From: an uncultured Actinomycetes bacterium
GTDB taxonomy: Bacteria > Actinomycetota > Actinomycetes > Nanopelagicales > Nanopelagicaceae
Direction: 5' to 3'
Assembly (NCBI GenBank): GCA_903932695.1
Contig: CAIZGZ010000004.1
Location: forward strand, 1-13,725
Length of the DNA: 13,725 bases
The notes beneath the pieces were generated by a model, which saw only the letters and a list, made by a program, of their open reading frames with translations, was not told where the DNA came from and did no database searches. Numbering within the stretch: position 1 is the stretch's first letter; every line of letters begins with the position of its first letter. Positions 7,145 to 13,653 of the stretch are shown piece by piece. The position numbers and the translations under genes are program-made.

Positions 7145-7627
7145 ACTTCTACCCACAAAACACCCGTGGGCCAGCTCTCGTTGATTGCAAGGGATCAGAT
7201 TCTGCTCGCGGCTGGTTTTCGCGGGGTAGAGGATTTGATCGTCCGGCTCGATGAAGCCGATGCCCTCCTAGGATTTAAGAACGTTCGCAACATTCCCGTA
7301 ATTAGTGAACTTGTTTCGGATTATTTCGATGGTGACCTCACTGCTTTCAACGGAATCAAGGTGCGCCAGCCTGGGGCAGAGTTCTCGCAAGCAATCTGGA
7401 AGGTGATGCGCAAGATTCCAGCGGGCAAGATGTTAAGTTATGCGGAGTTAGCAGCGCGTGCCGGCTCACCCGCCGCTGTTCGAGCCGCCGGAAGTGCGTG
7501 TGGTCGCAATTTGATCGCGCCGATTATTCCCTGCCATCGCATCGTGAAGACGGGTGGCGACCTTGGGAACTACGGATATGGGCTAGAGATTAAGCGTGCG
7601 TTATTGGAGTTTGAGGGCGCGATTTAA
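7136..7627 (+). CDS. ogt: Methylated-DNA--protein-cysteine methyltransferase (Ogt)
   Basis: It repairs O6-alkylguanine and O4-alkylthymine by moving the alkyl group to its own cysteine in a single-turnover reaction. The 163-residue product has an N-terminal RNase-H-like domain (about 1-75, opening with THKTPVGQLSLIARD, 6-20) and the DNA-binding methyltransferase domain. The active site is IPCHRI (131-136) with Cys133 as acceptor. The recognition helix carries Arg116 in SPAAVRAAG, followed by Asn125, and the C-terminal NYGYGLEIKRALLEFE (145-160) is typical. The GTG at 7136 is chosen because the first beta-strand begins at residue 2 and the next in-frame GTG would remove it. No adaptive Ada domain is present. 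Its end overlaps the opposing threonine aldolase gene by 27 bases. Confidence 0.93.
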   Translation: MLFTSTHKTPVGQLSLIARDQILLAAGFRGVEDLIVRLDEADALLGFKNVRNIPVISELVSDYFDGDLTAFNGIKVRQPGAEFSQAIWKVMRKIPAGKMLSYAELAARAGSPAAVRAAGSACGRNLIAPIIPCHRIVKTGGDLGNYGYGLEIKRALLEFEGAI

Positions 7628-8647
7628 AAGTTCTGGCAGAACCTCGTTCACCTTCGCGACCTCCGCAGTGGTAATCCCAAGATGAGTAACAATTCGTAGG
7701 AAATTTGGACCTAGCGCGCTAGCTGCGATGCCAGCTGCTTTGAGATCGGCGTTGAGTTCGGCGGCACTGATCGGCAGTGAGCTGAGATCTAGGACCACAA
7801 TATTGGTTTCAACATGCGCTGGGTTTGTGACGGCGGGGGTAACCGCAGCAATTGCGGCCGCAATCTGATGCGCTTTGGCATGGTCTTCTGCGAGGCGATC
7901 AATGTTGTGATCGAGTGCATAGTGTCCAGCAGCCGCCAAGATTCCAATCTGACGCATTCCTCCGCCAAAGCGTTTGCGCCAACGACGAGCAGAAGCTATT
8001 CGCGCTTTATCGGACAACATGAGCGAACCTACCGGTGCGCCAAGTCCCTTGGAGAGACAGACTGAGACCGTGTCGAAATGTGAACCGTACTCGAGAAATG
8101 AGACACCGCTCGCGACGTGAGCGTTCCAAATTCGTGCACCATCGAGGTGCATTGCCATTCCTAATTTCTTGGATTCGGCGCGTAACGTAGCTATCTCATC
8201 GATGGGTTGAACTGTTCCACCACCAAAGTTGTGAGTGTTCTCAACCGCAATTGCGGTCGTGGATACGAGATAAGGGCCGGAGTCTGGCCGAGCGATCTCT
8301 AGCGCATCACTTGCTCGGAGCAAACCACGAGGGGAGTGCCAGGTGCGGGTGGTGATGCCACTGAGTGCAGCACCAGCACCTAACTCAGCTCGAACAATGT
8401 GGGCGAAGGTTTCGGTCAGCAACTCTTCACCGGGTTGTACTAATTCTCGAATAGCTAATTGGTTCGCCATCGAACCAGATGGCGCAAAGAGAGCCGCCTC
8501 AAAGCCAAACATGGCAGCGACGCGCTCCTCGAGTGAGTTGACCGTTGGGTCATCGCCATAGACATCATCGCCCACAGGGGCGTCGAGCATTGCAGCTCGC
8601 ATCTCTGGGGTTGGTTGTGTGACCGTATCCGAACGTAGATCAATCAT
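7601..8647 (-). CDS. ltaE: Low-specificity L-threonine aldolase
   Basis: This PLP enzyme of the beta-eliminating lyase family splits L-threonine or L-allo-threonine to glycine and acetaldehyde. The 348-residue product opens with IDLRSDTVTQPTPEMR (2-17), the hallmark N-terminus. It has DVYGDDPTVNSLE (28-40), FAPSGSMANQLA (54-65), the ring-stacking His83, VENTHNFGGG (135-144), HLDGARIWNA (167-176) with Asp169 holding the pyridine nitrogen, and SVCLSKGLGAPVGS (195-208) with Lys200 as the Schiff-base lysine. The open frame extends 28 codons upstream to 8731, but the ATG at 8647 is chosen because AGGAGGT sits six bases before it and family homology starts there. The start overlaps the upstream transporter's stop as ATGA. 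Cytosolic; likely supplies glycine or degrades threonine. Confidence 0.94.
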   Translation of the reverse strand: MIDLRSDTVTQPTPEMRAAMLDAPVGDDVYGDDPTVNSLEERVAAMFGFEAALFAPSGSMANQLAIRELVQPGEELLTETFAHIVRAELGAGAALSGITTRTWHSPRGLLRASDALEIARPDSGPYLVSTTAIAVENTHNFGGGTVQPIDEIATLRAESKKLGMAMHLDGARIWNAHVASGVSFLEYGSHFDTVSVCLSKGLGAPVGSLMLSDKARIASARRWRKRFGGGMRQIGILAAAGHYALDHNIDRLAEDHAKAHQIAAAIAAVTPAVTNPAHVETNIVVLDLSSLPISAAELNADLKAAGIAASALGPNFLRIVTHLGITTAEVAKVNEVLPELLNRALKLQ

Positions 8648-9516
8648 GCCGATACCTCCTGGCGACCTTCGATTAAGACGATGAGGTAAAGACCGCCCAT
8701 GACGAAAGCGCCACCCAGCAAGGTTCGCCACGTCATATGTTCATGTGAAAAAAGCACGCCAAAGATCGCGGCGAAGATGTATTCCAAGGTGAGAACTACT
8801 CCAACGGTGGTTGCGCTCATAAATGACTGAGTCCAGGTCTGAACCATAAAGGCGATCGCGCTGGCAAACACTGCGCAATAAATGATCGCGATCCATACCC
8901 CGTGATCTGGCGGCACTTGCAGACCATTTTTAGCAGAGGCGATCAGCGAGATAACCCCGACTGTGGCCATTTGAATCATCGTCAGCGCATATGCATCACG
9001 GCCCGGCGCCCAATGGCTCAAGGCAACAATGTGAAAGGCAAAGAGAATTGCGCTACAGAGAACGAGGAATTCGCCGATCCCGATACTCAAGCCATTGAGC
9101 GATAAGAAGGCGAGTCCAATTGCGGCCAGGCCGACGGCGACCCATTGACCTTTGCTGACGCGGTCCCTAAATATTCCAGCAGCAATCAGCGGCACAAAGA
9201 CTGCGTAAAGCCCAGTGATAAAACCGGTCTTTGCGACAGTCGTTTGAGTGAGACCAAAAGTTTGAAAGAGGTAGCCGCCTCCGAGCAGCGCTCCGATTGC
9301 TACACCGCGCACCAAGAAGGTGCGGTCGATATGTTTAAAACTTTGAGGCCGGGCGATCGCCATCAAGAAAGCGGCGATGATGAATCGCCAAGCCAAGAAT
9401 GAGTTGACGTCGCTTCGCGCCAAGGTATTTTTCATAATCGAAAATGTGCTACCCCAGACAAGCGCAACGCTTGCGAGAAGAACTAGCGGAAGGGTGTGGT
9501 TTTTACTCAACTTCAC
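8644..9516 (-). CDS. DMT superfamily (EamA) transporter, second copy
   Basis: The 290-residue membrane protein has about ten hydrophobic segments in two EamA repeats, with VALVWGSTFSIMKN (17-30) at the first helix and a repeat-2 counterpart around ILFAFHIVALSHWAPGRD (156-173). This is the arrangement of metabolite exporters. It is clearly distinct in sequence from the EamA protein encoded at 3761-4627, so this is not a recent local duplication. Substrate is unknown. The GTG start overlaps the nfo stop (GTGA) and its stop overlaps the ltaE start (ATGA), so it is bound into the operon on both sides. The coupling to threonine aldolase makes an amino-acid substrate an attractive but untested guess. 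The ltaE ribosome binding site lies within its last codons. Confidence 0.88.
   Translation of the reverse strand: MKLSKNHTLPLVLLASVALVWGSTFSIMKNTLARSDVNSFLAWRFIIAAFLMAIARPQSFKHIDRTFLVRGVAIGALLGGGYLFQTFGLTQTTVAKTGFITGLYAVFVPLIAAGIFRDRVSKGQWVAVGLAAIGLAFLSLNGLSIGIGEFLVLCSAILFAFHIVALSHWAPGRDAYALTMIQMATVGVISLIASAKNGLQVPPDHGVWIAIIYCAVFASAIAFMVQTWTQSFMSATTVGVVLTLEYIFAAIFGVLFSHEHMTWRTLLGGAFVMGGLYLIVLIEGRQEVSA
8654..8660 (-). promoter_or_regulatory. Strong Shine-Dalgarno that fixes the ltaE start
   Basis: Read on the minus strand this is AGGAGGT, six bases before the ATG at 8647. It is the strongest ribosome binding site in the window and the main reason to reject the 28-codon longer frame of ltaE. 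It lies inside the end of the upstream EamA gene. Confidence 0.8.
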
Positions 9517-10385
9517 TTTCGCTTGCCACGCATCTTTTTGAGGAGTGCAATCTCTGCGCCGTGCTCGGGTTCTTGGCCAGGGGTCTCCAAAATCAGCGGG
9601 GCGTTCGCGACAGCAGGGTGGGCAATGAGCTCTTCAAATGCTTTGAGACCGATCTCGCCATCGCCCAAATTTTGGTGACGATCTTTGAGGGCGCCACAGA
9701 TATCCATCGAGTCATTGGTATGGATCAACTTGATCCGTTCGATACCGACGATTGAGACGAGCAGATCAAGGGTTTCGGTCATCCCACCCTTTTTCGCGAT
9801 GTCATGGCCGGCCGCAAAGACGTGGCAGGTATCAAGACAGACGCCGACTTTAGGATGCCATTCGAGCGCATCCATATATTTTGTGAGGTCATCAAGCTTC
9901 TTCACGAGTGATTGACCTTGGCCTGCGGTTGGTTCAAGCAGGAGCCATGGATCATCTTCTTTAAGTTTTTTGAGGACCGGCATCATGCCCTTGTTGATCT
10001 GTTTCCACGCTTTTTCGACGTGACCCTCGTCGACGGCAGAACCGGTATGAATCACGGTACCGAGTGCACCGATCTCGCGAGCACGCTTGAGCGAATAGGC
10101 GGTCGAGGCCACCGAATTTTCATAAGTGCTCGGAGTAGGCGAGCCAAGGTTAATTAAGAATGGCGCGTGGACGTAGACCGCGATGTCGAGCTCTGTCGCG
10201 CGATCGCTAAATGCCTTATCTGCCTCTGGGTTGGGATCAGGCATCGCCCAACCGCGGGGATTGGATGCAAAGACCTGGATCGCCTCGGCCTCGGTGGTTA
10301 AGGCGTACTCAATTGAGCGTTTGGCCATTCCTCCCGATGTTGGGGTGTGGGCACCGATGCGTGGACGATTGGCTGACAGGCTCAT
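9513..10385 (-). CDS. nfo: Endonuclease IV (AP endonuclease)
   Basis: This TIM-barrel, three-zinc enzyme cuts DNA 5' to abasic sites and removes 3'-blocking groups in base-excision repair. The 290-residue product begins with RPRIGAHTPTSGG (7-19). All nine expected metal ligands can be placed: His73 (VHAP), His113 (IHTGS), Glu151 (LLEPTAG), Asp185 and His188 (LDTCH), His222 (IHTND), Asp235 and His237 (DRHQNLGDG) and Glu267 (LETPG). The frame is open 20 codons further, into pknB, but the ATG at 10385 is preferred because homology starts just after it and it lies ten bases past the pknB stop. The ribosome binding site is weak. The GTGA overlap with the following transporter gene suggests coupling. 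It is predicted to be fully active. Confidence 0.95.
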   Translation of the reverse strand: MSLSANRPRIGAHTPTSGGMAKRSIEYALTTEAEAIQVFASNPRGWAMPDPNPEADKAFSDRATELDIAVYVHAPFLINLGSPTPSTYENSVASTAYSLKRAREIGALGTVIHTGSAVDEGHVEKAWKQINKGMMPVLKKLKEDDPWLLLEPTAGQGQSLVKKLDDLTKYMDALEWHPKVGVCLDTCHVFAAGHDIAKKGGMTETLDLLVSIVGIERIKLIHTNDSMDICGALKDRHQNLGDGEIGLKAFEELIAHPAVANAPLILETPGQEPEHGAEIALLKKMRGKRK

Positions 10386-10398
10386 ATCGCCAAGCCTA
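10386..10398 (-). promoter_or_regulatory. Candidate -10 (TAGGCT) for nfo, built on the pknB stop
   Basis: Read on the minus strand, the pknB stop TAG (10396-10398) plus GCT gives TAGGCT (10393-10398), which fits TAnnnT. It stands seven bases before the nfo ATG. A leaderless or near-leaderless nfo message from inside the operon is possible. No -35 box is evident. Confidence 0.3.
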
Positions 10399-12216
10399 TC
10401 TGATGGTGATCGTGACCAGAGATCCGCGTTTGACGCTCGTGCCAATTGCGGGCGAGACCTTAATGACGTGCAGCCCCTTGCCGATCTTCTTCACCGCTAC
10501 TCGAAGCTGGAGATTTTCCAGCGCGGTAGTCGCGGCGGTTCGAGAGAGGGTCAAGACATTAGGGATAAAGACTTTGGCCGAACCTTGGGAGACGACGATC
10601 GTAATCGTTGTGCCAGCTGGAGCCGAAGTAGGTGCACTGGGGTTCTGCGAAATAACACTTCCCGCCGGGACGGTATCGCTAAAGCCGAAGATTGAGTTGA
10701 CGACAAAACCGGCTGCGGTCAATTCGTTCTGCGCTTGATCACCGCTCATTCCAACATAGGAGGGAACCGTGATCGCACCAGCGCTCGCGCTTCCTGATGG
10801 TGATGGATTAGCACTTGCTGAATCGGTTGGAGTAGGAGTTGGGGTCGGGACTGGCGTCGGACCCCGCGAAATATAGAGCGATACGGTGCCGCCCTTTGCC
10901 AGATGTCCACCACCACCTGGGTTTGATGAGATCACCATTCCTGCCGGAATTGTTGGGTCGTATGCATTTGATGCAACGACAACTTTAAAACCGAGTCCTT
11001 CCAGGGTTGAGATCGCATCGCTCTTCGTGAGTCCTACGACGGAGGGGAGAGAAGCGCCGGCGCCAGGTCCAGCGAGTTCATACCAACCGCCAAAGATGAG
11101 TGCGAGAAGTAGCGCTACCGCGATCATCCGATTTCGACGTACGCGTCGTGAGCTCTTGCGACGAAGTTGAGCGGTCTTACTCATGCTCTCGTTTCCTATC
11201 GTGGTAGCAGCGGGAGTATCGATTGCTGGTTGAACCTTCATCGGAGTCGTTAACGTACGTACGCGTTGGGCGACGCTGTTACCGATTCGTACTTCTGGGC
11301 GTGAGCGCTTGGTGCGGGCACCGCTATTGACGGGAAGATCGAGCTCTAGGCTCAACTGCTTCTTTGAGGGATCAAGGCTTGCCGCGATTGCCTGCATGGC
11401 ATCTTGAAGTTCTGCTGCATCTTTATAGCGCCGGTCTGGGTTTTGTGCGGTGGCTTTAAGTACGAGCGCATCTAATTCTGAGGGGATGGATGGTTCAAGA
11501 GTGCTGGGGGCAGCAATCGCTTCGTTGACATGTTTATATGCGATAGCGATAGGAGATTCGCCTTCGTGAGGTTTGCGACCGGTGAGCAGTTCGAAAAATA
11601 CGATGCCTAGGGCGTAGATATCGCTGCGAGAGTCAGAGACGCCGCGTTGCACTTGCTCGGGCGATAAATAGGAGACGCTTCCTAAAATGATGCTTGATTC
11701 CACGGTCATGGTGGCGCCGAGTTGGCCACCTCTGGCAAGCCCGAAGTCGGCGATTTTGATTCGACCATCTTTGGAGATCAAGATATTTTCCGGCTTGAGA
11801 TCGCGGTGTGTGATGCCAAGGCGATGGGCTTCGGCAAGCGCGCTCACAACCGGAGTCATATATTTGAGGAGATCGTTCGCTGACAATCTGCCTTGTTCGG
11901 CTAAGAGATCACGTAGGGTAAAGCCATCGATATATTCCATCACGATAAAGACAGCAGGTGAGCCCCCCGTATTCCAACCCTGATCTTGAATCGCAACCAC
12001 ATTTGGGTGGGTGATCGCTGCAGTCGCTTTGGCTTCCCGAATAAAGCGCTGCACAAATTCTTCGTCATTGGCCAGATGTGGGTGCATGATTTTCACCGCT
12101 ACTGGGCGATCTAGGCGCATATCGATCGCCTTATAGATGCTGGCCATGCCACCGGTCGCAATCAACGATTCAAGTTGATAGCGCCCATCGATCATTTCGC
12201 CCGTCATATCTGACAC
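10396..12216 (-). CDS. PASTA-domain Ser/Thr protein kinase (PknB/PknL type)
   Basis: This is a 606-residue transmembrane Hanks-type kinase. The cytoplasmic kinase domain (about 13-275) has the glycine loop ATGGMASIY (20-28), Lys42 in AVKIM, Glu61, HRDLKPEN (137-144, base Asp139), DFG (157-159) and LSPEQ (184-188). Candidate activation-loop sites are Thr169, Thr171, Ser174 and Ser175. A linker and a basic stretch (352-363) precede one membrane helix (about 364-380). Outside are three PASTA domains (about 388-452, 481-545, 548-606), which in relatives bind peptidoglycan pieces. A Pro-Thr/Ser-rich spacer (453-480, PTPVPTPTPT core) separates the first two. It sits beside repair and carotenoid genes, not the pbpA-rodA-pstP cluster, so it is likelier PknL-like than the core PknB (inference). 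The start is GTG at 12216, with the udk-like stop in frame four codons upstream. Confidence 0.92.
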   Translation of the reverse strand: MSDMTGEMIDGRYQLESLIATGGMASIYKAIDMRLDRPVAVKIMHPHLANDEEFVQRFIREAKATAAITHPNVVAIQDQGWNTGGSPAVFIVMEYIDGFTLRDLLAEQGRLSANDLLKYMTPVVSALAEAHRLGITHRDLKPENILISKDGRIKIADFGLARGGQLGATMTVESSIILGSVSYLSPEQVQRGVSDSRSDIYALGIVFFELLTGRKPHEGESPIAIAYKHVNEAIAAPSTLEPSIPSELDALVLKATAQNPDRRYKDAAELQDAMQAIAASLDPSKKQLSLELDLPVNSGARTKRSRPEVRIGNSVAQRVRTLTTPMKVQPAIDTPAATTIGNESMSKTAQLRRKSSRRVRRNRMIAVALLLALIFGGWYELAGPGAGASLPSVVGLTKSDAISTLEGLGFKVVVASNAYDPTIPAGMVISSNPGGGGHLAKGGTVSLYISRGPTPVPTPTPTPTDSASANPSPSGSASAGAITVPSYVGMSGDQAQNELTAAGFVVNSIFGFSDTVPAGSVISQNPSAPTSAPAGTTITIVVSQGSAKVFIPNVLTLSRTAATTALENLQLRVAVKKIGKGLHVIKVSPAIGTSVKRGSLVTITIR

Positions 12217-12228
12217 GGCTAAATCCTA
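12217..12228 (-). promoter_or_regulatory. Candidate -10 (TAGGAT) for leaderless pknB-like gene
   Basis: On the minus strand the TAG stop of the upstream gene (12226-12228) plus GAT forms TAGGAT (12223-12228), followed by six bases (TTAGCC) and the GTG start of the kinase. AGGA inside it could alternatively act as a weak ribosome binding site with 7-8 base spacing. No -35 is apparent. Confidence 0.4.
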
Positions 12229-12744
12229 GAGGCTGCCCTGTCCGTTGACCTCGAAATCGGCCGCAAATAGCGTGCCTTCCGCTGCGAAGTGAGCTGCAGC
12301 ATGGTCTGCGAATCGACGCATCTGCTCTTCAAAGAGATCAAGATCCGAAACAAGCCCGCCATCGCGCTCGATTACTCGACGTAGCCCGACGATAGGTTCG
12401 ATCTCCACCCAGATTTTGCTATCGACAGATTCGCGAATGGAACTCTGACCCGAGCCAACACCTTCGAGAATAAGGTGATCAACCGGTGGAATCGTGATCT
12501 GGCTACCGGGCTGGCTTGTCTGCCAATCCCATGCTTGAAAGGTGATCTCTTCGCCCGCAAGATGTGCGGTAATTATCTGGGCAAGCACCGCGGTGAGTTC
12601 GGGGCCTAGTGGGTCCTGCCAACCACGATAGAGGTCATCCATATGAACGATGGCAACACTTCCTCGATCGGCAAAGCTCTGGGCTAAGTGATCTGCCAGA
12701 GTAGTTTTGCCAGCACCAGGCCAGCCATCAATCGATGTAATCAC
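12226..12744 (-). CDS. P-loop nucleoside/uridine-kinase-like protein
   Basis: The 172-residue product is a small P-loop NTPase resembling uridine kinases. It has Walker A GWPGAGKT (7-14), the acidic segment HMDDLYRGW (34-42), like the DDFY region of uridine kinases, LILEGVGSG (91-99) as the likely second strand with Walker B-like Glu94, and an RRxxxRDG stretch (122-129) that may belong to the lid. It is shorter than classical uridine kinase (a little over 200 residues), so the phosphorylated substrate is unsure; a nucleoside or related small molecule is the best guess. The GTG start is tightly bracketed: the crtB stop lies in frame four codons upstream and the first beta-strand begins at residue 2. 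Nine bases separate it from each neighbour, so it belongs to the crt-pkn-nfo run. Confidence 0.75.
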   Translation of the reverse strand: MITSIDGWPGAGKTTLADHLAQSFADRGSVAIVHMDDLYRGWQDPLGPELTAVLAQIITAHLAGEEITFQAWDWQTSQPGSQITIPPVDHLILEGVGSGQSSIRESVDSKIWVEIEPIVGLRRVIERDGGLVSDLDLFEEQMRRFADHAAAHFAAEGTLFAADFEVNGQGSL

Positions 12745-12756
12745 GTGCTGAGTTTA
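12745..12756 (-). promoter_or_regulatory. Candidate -10 (TAAACT) for the leaderless uridine-kinase-like gene
   Basis: On the minus strand the crtB stop TAA (12754-12756) plus ACT makes TAAACT (12751-12756), followed by six bases (CAGCAC) and the GTG start. No Shine-Dalgarno sequence exists in the nine-base gap. Together with the fixed start codon this is one of the clearest leaderless-type start regions here. Confidence 0.45.
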
Positions 12757-13653
12757 TCGCGCGCGAATTGCTCGAAGGTAAGCAGGTAGAGCAACGCGCA
12801 ATCGTCGCATCGTCGATGTCTTCGCTCGCTTATCAAAGATTTGACAGTCAATTTTCTCAATCTCATCCACAATTCCGCAGTAAAGCTCGCTGGCGGCTTC
12901 GATACATGCTCGACTTGCGGGTTCGAGCATCGCAATGCCAGGCGCCGCTTCACGTTGAAGTCTGCGAACACGTGCAATCTGAGCTTGCAATGCGCTCTTA
13001 ATCTGAGGGGTCAGAATTCGCTCGTTGAGCATCTCATAGCTCACGCCGTGCTCGGCCAACTCTTGAATAGGCAAGTAGACCCGACCACGATCAAGATCCT
13101 CGCCGACATCACGGATGAAGTTAGCGAGCTGGAAGGCGATGCCTAATTTTTCGGCTGCTTCATACGCTTCAGGAGAGAGCGCGCCAAGAATCGGAACCAT
13201 CTCAAGCCCAATCACCGCAGCACTCCCGTAGACATACTCCATGAGATCGTCATAGCTCTGATATTCACTCACCGATAGATCCATCGTCATAGAGTGAATG
13301 AACGCCTCAAAGTGTTCAATCGGAATTCCAAAGCGTGTGACGGTATCCACCAACGCCATACCGATTGGGTCATTGCTTGTACCTTTGCGCAAATCTTCGA
13401 TGATGCCTGAGCTCCAAGCGCGGAGCACATCGGCTTTCTCCTGATCGGAGAGTGGAGATGCGAGGTCATCAACAATCTCATCCGCGTAGCGAGCAAAGCC
13501 ATACAACGCATGGACAAATGGACGTTTCGCTTTGGGAAGCAGCAGGGTCGCTAAGTAGTAAGTCTTGCCGTGGAGCGAATTGAGTCGTTTGCACTCTTCA
13601 TACGATGCGCGTAGCGCTGGGTCGGTAATCCCAGCCGCGGTCAATTCATCCAT
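12754..13653 (-). CDS. crtB: Phytoene synthase
   Basis: It joins two geranylgeranyl diphosphates head to head through prephytoene diphosphate to phytoene, the first committed carotenoid step. The 299-residue product has the trans-isoprenyl synthase fold with both Mg-binding acidic motifs: ARYADEIVDD (54-63, Asp58, Asp62) and QLANFIRDVGEDLDRGRVYLP (175-195, Asp182, Asp186). Also visible are the early YYLATLLLPKAKRPFVHALYG region (32-52) and VYGSAAVIGLEMVPILG (141-157). The first motif has Asp-Glu where DD is commoner in the family; this is conservative. Its ATG shares one base with the crtI stop (TAATG), so the two are co-translated. Squalene synthase is an alternative family member, but the crtI partner makes phytoene synthase much the likelier call. 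Confidence 0.92.
   Translation of the reverse strand: MDELTAAGITDPALRASYEECKRLNSLHGKTYYLATLLLPKAKRPFVHALYGFARYADEIVDDLASPLSDQEKADVLRAWSSGIIEDLRKGTSNDPIGMALVDTVTRFGIPIEHFEAFIHSMTMDLSVSEYQSYDDLMEYVYGSAAVIGLEMVPILGALSPEAYEAAEKLGIAFQLANFIRDVGEDLDRGRVYLPIQELAEHGVSYEMLNERILTPQIKSALQAQIARVRRLQREAAPGIAMLEPASRACIEAASELYCGIVDEIEKIDCQIFDKRAKTSTMRRLRVALPAYLRAIRAR

Noticed and set aside
7630..7642. GTTCT-GGC-AGAAC hairpin followed by TTTT on the minus strand, resembling a terminator
   Set aside because: The stem is only five pairs and lies inside ltaE before its stop codon; on the plus strand after ogt it has no T-tract. Too weak to call.
8648..8731. 28-codon N-terminal extension of the threonine aldolase frame
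   Set aside because: The extension overlaps the upstream transporter gene, has no family homology that I recognise, and the AGGAGGT at 8654-8660 points to the ATG at 8647.
3761..9516. Two EamA transporters as a recent tandem or local duplication
   Set aside because: Their sequences differ throughout, they lie about 4 kb apart, and only general family features are shared.
10386..10445. 20-codon extension of nfo into the kinase gene
   Set aside because: Endonuclease IV homology begins just after the ATG at 10385, and the extra residues look like a random frame of the kinase gene's end.
10183..10738. Two overlapping plus-strand open frames of 170 and 175 codons
   Set aside because: They lie antisense to nfo and the PASTA-encoding end of the kinase gene; the proteins have odd composition and no motif.
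10825..10860. Low-complexity direct repeat on DNA level
   Set aside because: It is the codon-level echo of the Pro-Thr spacer (PTPVPTPTPTPT) between PASTA domains, not a separate repeat element.
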